NCBI GenBank assembly: GCA_964019055.1
Contig: OZ025206.1
Coordinates: forward strand, 20,305,078-20,369,077
Direction of reading: 5' to 3'
From: Anthopleura xanthogrammica
Taxonomy: Eukaryota > Cnidaria > Anthozoa > Actiniaria > Actiniidae
DNA: 64,000 bases
Part shown: one piece after another, positions 58,195 to 64,000 of the stretch
Layout: every line of letters starts with the position of its first letter
Numbering within the stretch: the first letter of the stretch is position 1
Notes under the pieces: generated by a model
The model's database searches: none
What the model saw: only the letters and a program-made list of their open reading frames with translations
What the model was told of the DNA's origin: nothing
Made by a program: the position numbers and the translations under genes

Positions 58195-58278
58195 TCGAAA
58201 GGATCTGAAAGTTGTGTAGAGAGTTTTACCGCGGTAAACAAAGCATACCACTAGGGGGTCTCCAGTAACCTTAACAAC
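58195..58278 (+). repeat. Dispersed repeat ending GGTCTCCAGTAACCTTAAC, copy 3 (partial)
   Basis: GAGAGTTTTACCGCGGTAAA CAAAGCATACCACTAGG, then GGGGTCTCCAGTAACCTTAA C, as in copies 1 and 2. Confidence 0.55.
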
Positions 58279-59030
58279 TGAGATGGCCGGCTACCCGGGA
58301 ACCCGGGGAAAAAGAGAAACAACAAAAATAAACACCAAAAGATGACAATAAGTAAATATATTAAAAAATAGTTAGAAATAAATACATAAATATGAAAGTT
58401 TAGAATAGCTAGATAGATATATTTCTGATCTCCTTTCTATGTATGCACTTCTTAGGAAAAGGAAAGAATCTTATTGTATTGTGTGTCTAGCTTTGATGAG
58501 TTCAAAGCAATGCCGATATGTTCCCTCGCTCATTGTCATGCCAATTTCTTTTCTTTAAAACAACACGGAGCATGTCTTGCATGTGTTGAAAGGAAAACTG
58601 TTATTTTTAGACTTCGAGAGACATCCTTGGTGGAAGATAAATTTCATTGACATCTGTCATGCATGGTGTTGGATTATTTGTAGTTTATATTTTTCGCTTA
58701 TTCCAAGTAAAATCATACTCCCTCACGTTATTGGAACAAACACTACCGACATTCACGAAACGAGTCTCATTTCTTACATCGCTAAATATTACAAGGGCGC
58801 ATAAAATCAAAATTTACTAAACCACGGTGATCCGGCTACGATAAATTTGCTATAAGATGGCGTAAAAGTGATAATAATCGACATGGAAGAGACAAAATAA
58901 GCGTGAATTGAAAAAGTCGAATATTCTCTCTGAATTCAGACGGAGCCATCTAACCTACCGGCTTTGAATCCCAATCATTAAAATAATTTACGATCTGAGA
59001 GCGTCTACGTTGTCGATTCAACAATATCAT

Positions 59031-59264
59031 TAAGAGGGTCCTGAAGGGGTAAAATGGGAGCCGGGGTTCGCTTTTTTGGGGCTGGGAAAATGGGATTTCA
59101 TGCACTGGGACTGCAGGGTGGATTTATTTAGCCATTTCTGGGATTGGGATTTTGCAACATCTCTAACTCTATAAGGCGGATTGAAATTTTGCATGACTGC
59201 AGGGGGGACTGGGATTTTGCTAAATTTTGGGCTGGGAAATGGGACCCCTTCAGGACCTTCCTTT
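59031..59264. mobile_element. ~230-bp MITE, ends AGGGTCCTGAAGGGGT
   Basis: Left AGGGTCCTGAAGGGGTAAAA TGGGA and right GAAATGGGACCCCTTCAGGA CCTTCC form inverted ends. The interior repeats CTGGGATTGGGATTTTGC-like phrases. Confidence 0.75.
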
Positions 59265-59502
59265 AGCATCTGCACAAAAAAGAGTAACAATTATACGGTA
59301 CCACGTTGGTTACATGTGAACATACGAAATAACATTAAAGGTTATAGAATTTACATATTTTACGTACAGTCTACCTTTGAATTTCGATAGGAAAATAATG
59401 GAGCGATGAAAAACAAAACGCAGAAAACCTTTGAGAGATCAATATCTGTAGTATAAGATGCCATAAACAATTGATCCGTCCACTTCAAATATGTGTACCT
59501 TA

Positions 59503-59716
59503 CAGTGAGGACACTCGAACCATGAACACTTGATATTTTTATATTTTTTATTTTATGAACTTTCTACTGCTTCAAACCTTCTGAAAATGAAGCACTGAAC
59601 TCTAATAATCTTATTGTTCAAAATAAATCATATTTCCAATCGATTCACACAAGGGATAAAGGAGAAAAAAAGTATGAAAAAACCTCAAAGTGTTCACGGT
59701 TCGAGTGTCCTCACTG
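59503..59716. mobile_element. CAGTNAGGACACTCG MITE, copy 2 (TA duplication)
   Basis: Ends CAGTGAGGACACTCGAACCA and CGGTTCGAGTGTCCTCACTG, flanked by TA at 59501-59502 and 59717-59718. The interior is the reverse complement of copy 1 at 34930-35141 almost throughout. Confidence 0.9.
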
Positions 59717-60029
59717 TAAGCATCGATCATATATAGAGATCAGTTGATCAAGAAAAAAGCACTGTTTCTCCAAAATACAATTTTATTTCTTAAAATAACT
59801 AACAGACTTGCAATCCTTGTTAAATACACTTTCGGAAAATGTATACTTCCCTTGGGATTTCACTGAACATTAAACGCGCTACGCGAGCTCAAAGAAATCC
59901 AATAACTTGTGTTAAAATATAGTCATACTCACTTAACCGTTCAGCAATCAGTATTTCAATGCTCTATATCCCATAGAGAAACTTAGGTGTCATGTGGTGG
60001 GGGCTTTGAAGCCCAGGGAAAATACGGGG

Positions 60030-60155
60030 TTATACATTAGTATTCTCTATATATAGAGAATTCTAATAAGAAGTTTTCTTTTCTTTTCGTTTCAAGGTCT
60101 TATTAGTATTCTCTATATAGGGAATACTAATGTCTAACTTAGAAAATACTAATTT
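60030..60155. repeat. Inverted/tandem ATTAGTATTCTCTATATA repeat
   Basis: ATTAGTATTCTCTATATATA and its complement occur several times within 125 bp, around a T-rich centre (AAGTTTTCTTTTCTTTTCG). Confidence 0.6.
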
Positions 60156-60890
60156 ATAAATCTGTATTTTCCCTGAGCTTCAAGGCACTTTCCATTTGAC
60201 GCCTCAATTATAATCTCTCTATTGGATATACAGCAAAATTAATTCACCGTCCGCCTTACCGAAGATAGTCCTATCGTTTTAGATCATCTCTGAAATATCG
60301 TAATATATAGCTCATGATAGCTAATTAAAAGTATTTAAACGGCAAATATTCGCGTTTGTTGACGTATTACTAATTTAGATAAGTTTTGGTTTCTTACCGG
60401 CGTATGCACATGGCATTGGCGTAGAATTTTTGACTGTTATGGACATACTACGGTCTTTTACATTCCCTCTTACATCTAGTCAAACTGCAATTCGAAATAA
60501 ATATATATTAACATGTTATCAGACATATCTTCTACAACACTCAAGAAGCGTTTTGGTTATTTTTTTTTTTCAAAACTGGTACTTACGATTTTGTCTTAAA
60601 TTTCTTGAAACTTGTCGACAGAAACCTTAGCCGCTTGTCATAGTCTCTTCATTTTACAACTACTTATGCAAATTATCGATTAAAACTCTTAAGTCTCGGA
60701 GGACAGAACTAAATATGCCATGTTCTTGATGAACAAAACATTTCTTTTATTTCAAAGATAATAAAATATGTCGTATAATACTTTTATTTAAAGATTCATT
60801 TTCTCTTGGGAGATGAACGAAAAAAACGTAGGGATTAAACAAATGTATAGAAACAATGGCCTCGTGAGTATGACTTTATATTCTAAATCA

Positions 60891-60997
60891 GTTAGAGAAT
60901 AAACACTCGTGCTTTGTGGGATTTAAAGCTCCTCGCAATGATAGAAAACCATGGGGGAGCTCTAAGTCCCATAAAGCACTCGTGTTTATTCTCTAAC
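60891..60997. mobile_element. 107-bp hairpin MITE
   Basis: The left arm GTTAGAGAATAAACACTCGT GCTTTGTGGGA and the right arm TCCCATAAAGCACTCGTGTT TATTCTCTAAC are nearly perfect complements, continuing inward through AAAGCTCC/GGAGCTC. Confidence 0.8.
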
Positions 60998-61020
60998 CCT
61001 TACTTAGCTGATACCTTAAA

Positions 61021-61160
61021 ACAATGCACTACTTTGCTAATACCAAATCATCTCTCATTCCAGTTTACTCAGGGGGCAAAATGGTGTTGCACGGCCACAT
61101 TTTGTCCCACTAATTCAAAAAGTTTGCCCCCTGAATTTTATTAGCAAAGTAGTGTATTTT
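61021..61160. mobile_element. 140-bp inverted-repeat MITE
   Basis: Ends ACAATGCACTACTTTGCTAA and TTAGCAAAGTAGTGTATTTT, with an inner inverted pair TCAGGGGGCAAA / TTTGCCCCCTGA. Confidence 0.75.
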
Positions 61161-61169
61161 TCAACTTCA

Positions 61170-61915
61170 CCGAAAGCAGATTTACTTTGTGGCTGAAACT
61201 TGTAAGAAAAAGTGGACTATAAACCAGAGAAACCTCATTACACTGCAAGAATAATCTTTTATTTCCGAAGAAAACACTACATAGAAGGTACATTCATTAT
61301 TGTTAAGTAAAATTTCGTAAAAAGGTCGACAAAATATGATTAAGCTCTCTACAAAGCCGTTGCTTCGACTAACAGGTAAACTTGGCAAGCATGGTTATTT
61401 GTTGTTTTTAATGCATCCCGCAGCATTTTGCAGTTTTATCATCTTTGTCTTCATTACTAATGAACCAGAAAAGCGATATTTGAAGCTTTGAATTTTTGGT
61501 TTTGATCCCATTTCAAGAAAAAAGGCTAAATTTGCAATGCGCAACATTGTGAAATCAAAACAAGATTCCATGAAACTTCCCCTTATGGAAAGCTTTGATA
61601 TTTCTATAGATAATTTATTTTTAATGTTGAATGAATGTGAAAAAGGAATACTTAATTACACAGTCACAGTTTCCAGTTAGTTTTTCGCGCTAAAATTTCC
61701 GAATAAAGTATTGCAATCGGGTAGGAACTTGATGTTTATTCACCATTGTATCTTATGGTATGCGCATGCGTAATTGTACTTGGGGGTTATTTATAGTCAT
61801 ATATGTCATACATGAAGTACCATACGCACAGGTAAAACTTGTTCTGCAACTGACGATGTTGAAACGAGTAGAAACATCTGCGCATGCTCGCATCCCACAT
61901 ACAAATTAATCAAAA
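61170..61915. other. Intergenic stretch
   Basis: No gene or clear repeat supported. Confidence 0.4.
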
Positions 61916-61924
61916 AACTTCGTA

Positions 61925-62160
61925 AGCATGGGTGGTGTAGCGGAGAGAGCGCTCGACTCTCATCAATGCTATCCGGTTTCGAGTGCCACCGGGCACGGTA
62001 TACGTGTCGTATGTGAGTAAAGTTTTTTAGTTGGTTCCCTCCTGTACATGTACATATGCTTCGAGGGTTTTTCACCGGACTCTCCTGTTTTCCTCCCTCC
62101 TTAATATAAAAATCAACGTCCAAATTCCAATTCGATCCTGGGCTTCACAGTAATTGGAGC
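61925..62160 (+). mobile_element. tRNA-derived SINE
   Basis: The head GGTGGTGTAGCGGAGAGAGC GCTCGACTC carries an A-box-like block, and CCGGTTTCGAGTGCC is in the B-box position. The body follows: TATGTGAGTAAAGTTTTTTA, GTTGGTTCCCTCCTG, GCTTCGAGGGTTTTTCACCG, TCCTGTTTTCCTCCC, AAATCAACGTCCAAATTCC. Same family as 31130-31315 in the other orientation. Confidence 0.8.
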
Positions 62161-62724
62161 TTAGCTCTGTTGCGAGTGTCCCGCGCTGTGATGATACAAC
62201 AGCCAAAGCTTTTAAATAGGTTTTAAATTACCTGAAAAATTGACTTCACGAATTTTGACAACTTAAAGTCAGTTTTTGAAATTCTAGAAGTTCTCTGAAA
62301 ATGATCGTTTTAATTGATTTTAGAGTTATCTAAATCTTCGACCAGAAAACAGAAGACTTCAAATCTTTACGAGAAGGTTTTGTACGAACATAAAAAAGAT
62401 GGAGACGTCAATTGACTTCTTCTGTGAGCCAATCAGGAAGCGAAAAAAGAAGTTCTCAATGCTGTCCAATCATATTATTTGATTTCAAAATCTATTTCGC
62501 AGCCAGAAAAACCTGTTTCTCACTCACACGAACTTAACATTTTAAAGGACAAGCTAAACTCAATATTAGAGAGGCGATTAAGCTTCTCATTTACGACAAA
62601 CTTAAAATGTTGACAAGCAAAAAATTGGTCAGAAATAGCGAAACAGAAAGTCGAAAAAATCTGCACAATACGGGTTGATAAATGAAAGAATATTACAGTT
62701 CAGTAAGCAACAAATAGACAAACA

Positions 62725-62897
62725 GGTGCAATAAAAATATAACTTTATTGCAAACAATGTTCACAGTGGAAACAAAATAACTTCTTTCTAAGTTAGTAAA
62801 ATTTCAAAGCAGTAAAATTAGTTTGCTACGGTTTGAATCATTTTTTCCGGTCACAGTTACTTTCAGTCGACAATGAAGAGCGACAATTTCCAAATTC
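62725..62897 (-). other. Probable terminal exon with polyA signal (candidate P4 3' exon)
   Basis: On the minus strand TTATTTTTCTTTCAG|GAATTTGG is a strong acceptor (exon start 62897), and AATAAA (complement of 62744-62749) ends it. P4 has a donor (AAAAAG|GTACAA, exon end 63346) 11 nt past its stop, so this could be its non-coding 3' exon across a 448-nt intron. P4 alternatively has its own AATAAA at 63234-63239. One frame of this exon reads EFGNCRSSLSTESNCDRKK before a stop, so it could instead be the coding end of another transcript. Confidence 0.5.
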
Positions 62898-63356
62898 CTG
62901 AAAGAAAAATAATAAATGGGATAAAATAAGATTAAAATAATAATATTTAAACAAGAGCAAAGTTTTAACTATTTAAGCTTATCAGTAAAGCTTTAAGTTC
63001 TTTTAGCGGTAGCTAGTGCATGGTCATGTGTACAAAAAAATGAAAGGAAAAGACAAAACGTTTTAAGGAAAATAAAGAAAAAGGAAAGGAAAGGAAAAGA
63101 AAGGAAAGGAAATTATTTATTATAGAGGACGAAGGAAAACATTAGCATCCAAAATTTTCAAGCAGAGTGCGTATTTCGTAAAAGGTTCTGTGAAGGCTAG
63201 AATATAATGCATATGAATACAAACATACATACTTTATTAGCTTCATCCCTTTACAGGGCTTTTCAGAAGTAATTACAAAATAAAACATCAATAATATCAT
63301 TTAAATATATGATTATAAGATTCACTAGTTATCTACGAATTGTACCTTTTTATGAA

Positions 63357-63599
63357 TTATTTCTCCCACCGATACGAACTTTTTCCTATTTCTTGTTGTT
63401 TCTGAGGTGATCGTTGCATTTCTGGTTGGAATTTTGTTGAAGATGGAAATCGTTCCTCTTCTTCCCGGATTCTAGGCATTTCTCTATTTTCTAGCTGACG
63501 TCTTCCTTTAGTTGGCACTCTAATGTTAAAATGTGCTTTCGTATAGATTAGGAGTAGAACAAAACAAAAGGAAGCGAGAAATATCCTTTTGGAGTTCAT
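63357..63599 (-). CDS. Small secreted charged peptide P4
   Basis: An 80-residue protein of unknown function. The start is the ATG at 63599; the longer upstream frame runs through the acceptor TTTTTCTTTTTCCAG (exon start 63613) and is intron. Residues 1-22 are a signal peptide (core IFLASFCFVLLLIY, cleavage likely after T-K-A). The mature 58 residues start HFNIRVPTKGRRQLENREMP, have no cysteine, and are rich in Glu, Arg, Gln and Pro. K-G-R-R after HFNIRVPT could be a dibasic cleavage/amidation site, as in cnidarian neuropeptide precursors; this is speculative. P3 shares H-F-N-x-R-V-P-T. A donor lies 11 nt after the TAA. The gene has a TATA-like element and a 5' non-coding exon at 63889 and above. 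Confidence 0.85.
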   Translation of the reverse strand: MNSKRIFLASFCFVLLLIYTKAHFNIRVPTKGRRQLENREMPRIREEEERFPSSTKFQPEMQRSPQKQQEIGKSSYRWEK

Positions 63600-63888
63600 T
63601 TTTACTGTCTCGCCTGGAAAAAGAAAAACATACATGTGTGACTTCGGTAGAATATTACTAAAACTCTATATAGTTTCAAGGCTTTATTTCCATAGTTATC
63701 CACGTTAATACCATAAATTAGTCAAGTAATTTTTCGACCAGTTCTCAAGTATCACTGGCGACTCGTTTGTACGCAAAAACTGTCCAACGTTTTATATGAA
63801 TATATACCTATAAAAAAGATGGACCTATAAAAAAAGATCGCTGAAAACTTATTTATTCCAGTAAAAAGACAAAGAAATTTTAACTTAC

Positions 63889-63945
63889 CTTGGGTCCCTA
63901 GTTCGTGGTGTCTCTGAAAACCAACAAATTTCTGAATCACTGCTC
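63889..63945 (-). other. Non-coding 5' exon of P4 with TATA-like promoter
   Basis: On the minus strand CACGAACTAGGGACCCAAG is followed by GTAAGT, a consensus donor (exon end 63889). Upstream, CTCTATATTAAG (about 63955-63967) is a TATA-like box roughly 30 nt ahead of a plausible start site. The exon end CCCAAG|GT is shared with the P3 5' exon. Confidence 0.65.
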
Positions 63946-64000
63946 TATTCTGTTTACTTAATATAGAGAGTGATTAGCATTATTTTGAGAGGCATAGCGA

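Overview
The window looks like nuclear DNA of a cnidarian, most likely an anthozoan such as a stony coral. It is AT-rich and gene-poor, with spliced genes carrying GT-AG introns. It is packed with short inverted-repeat (MITE-like) elements, tRNA-derived SINE pieces, decayed LINEs and microsatellites. The taxon is an inference from gene style and repeat style; no marker gene is present.

Coding content is small. The main item is a set of four short secreted-peptide genes, called P1 to P4 here: P1 at 19.1 kb on +, P2 at 24.3 kb on -, P3 at 39.1 kb on - and P4 at 63.5 kb on -. Each encodes 75 to 81 residues: a clear signal peptide, then a cysteine-free, highly charged mature part of 52 to 58 residues. 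In all four the whole reading frame sits inside one internal exon. A splice acceptor lies 2 to 34 nt before the ATG and a splice donor 2 to 25 nt after the stop. Non-coding 5' exons can be placed for P3 and P4, and candidate non-coding 3' exons for P1 and P4. P3 and P4 share the start of the mature peptide (H-F-N-[FI]-R-V-P-T-[RK]) and are otherwise very divergent. I do not recognise the family.

The second gene is a seven-exon, minus-strand gene at 48.36-51.79 kb. It encodes a predicted 409-residue secreted protein: signal peptide, two tandem WSC-like cysteine domains each on its own phase 1-1 exon, and a VPS62/DUF946-like domain. I rebuilt its exons by hand; all seven join in frame.

Mobile-element layout: a BEL/Pao LTR-retrotransposon end at 2.2-2.8 kb; an RLE-type LINE 3' fragment at 17.55-18.2 kb; a degenerate LINE at 21.4-21.9 kb; a LINE 3' scrap at 24.8-25.2 kb; and a 5'-truncated CR1/L2-like LINE with a long open reverse transcriptase at 54.7-56.9 kb. 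There are many non-autonomous DNA elements, several with readable target-site duplications (TTAA at 29.79/30.44 kb; TA at 34.29, 34.93, 53.33 and 59.50 kb). tRNA-derived SINE pieces are scattered throughout.

Tandem repeats: an ATGG array at 5 kb, a 90-bp satellite at 6.2 and 24.5 kb, a GAAT array at 24 kb, a roughly 20-bp/66-bp minisatellite at 32.6-35.4 kb that has been invaded by MITEs, a GA array at 39.6 kb and a CTTT array at 47.5 kb. Most other open frames are chance frames in AT-rich DNA or in these repeats.
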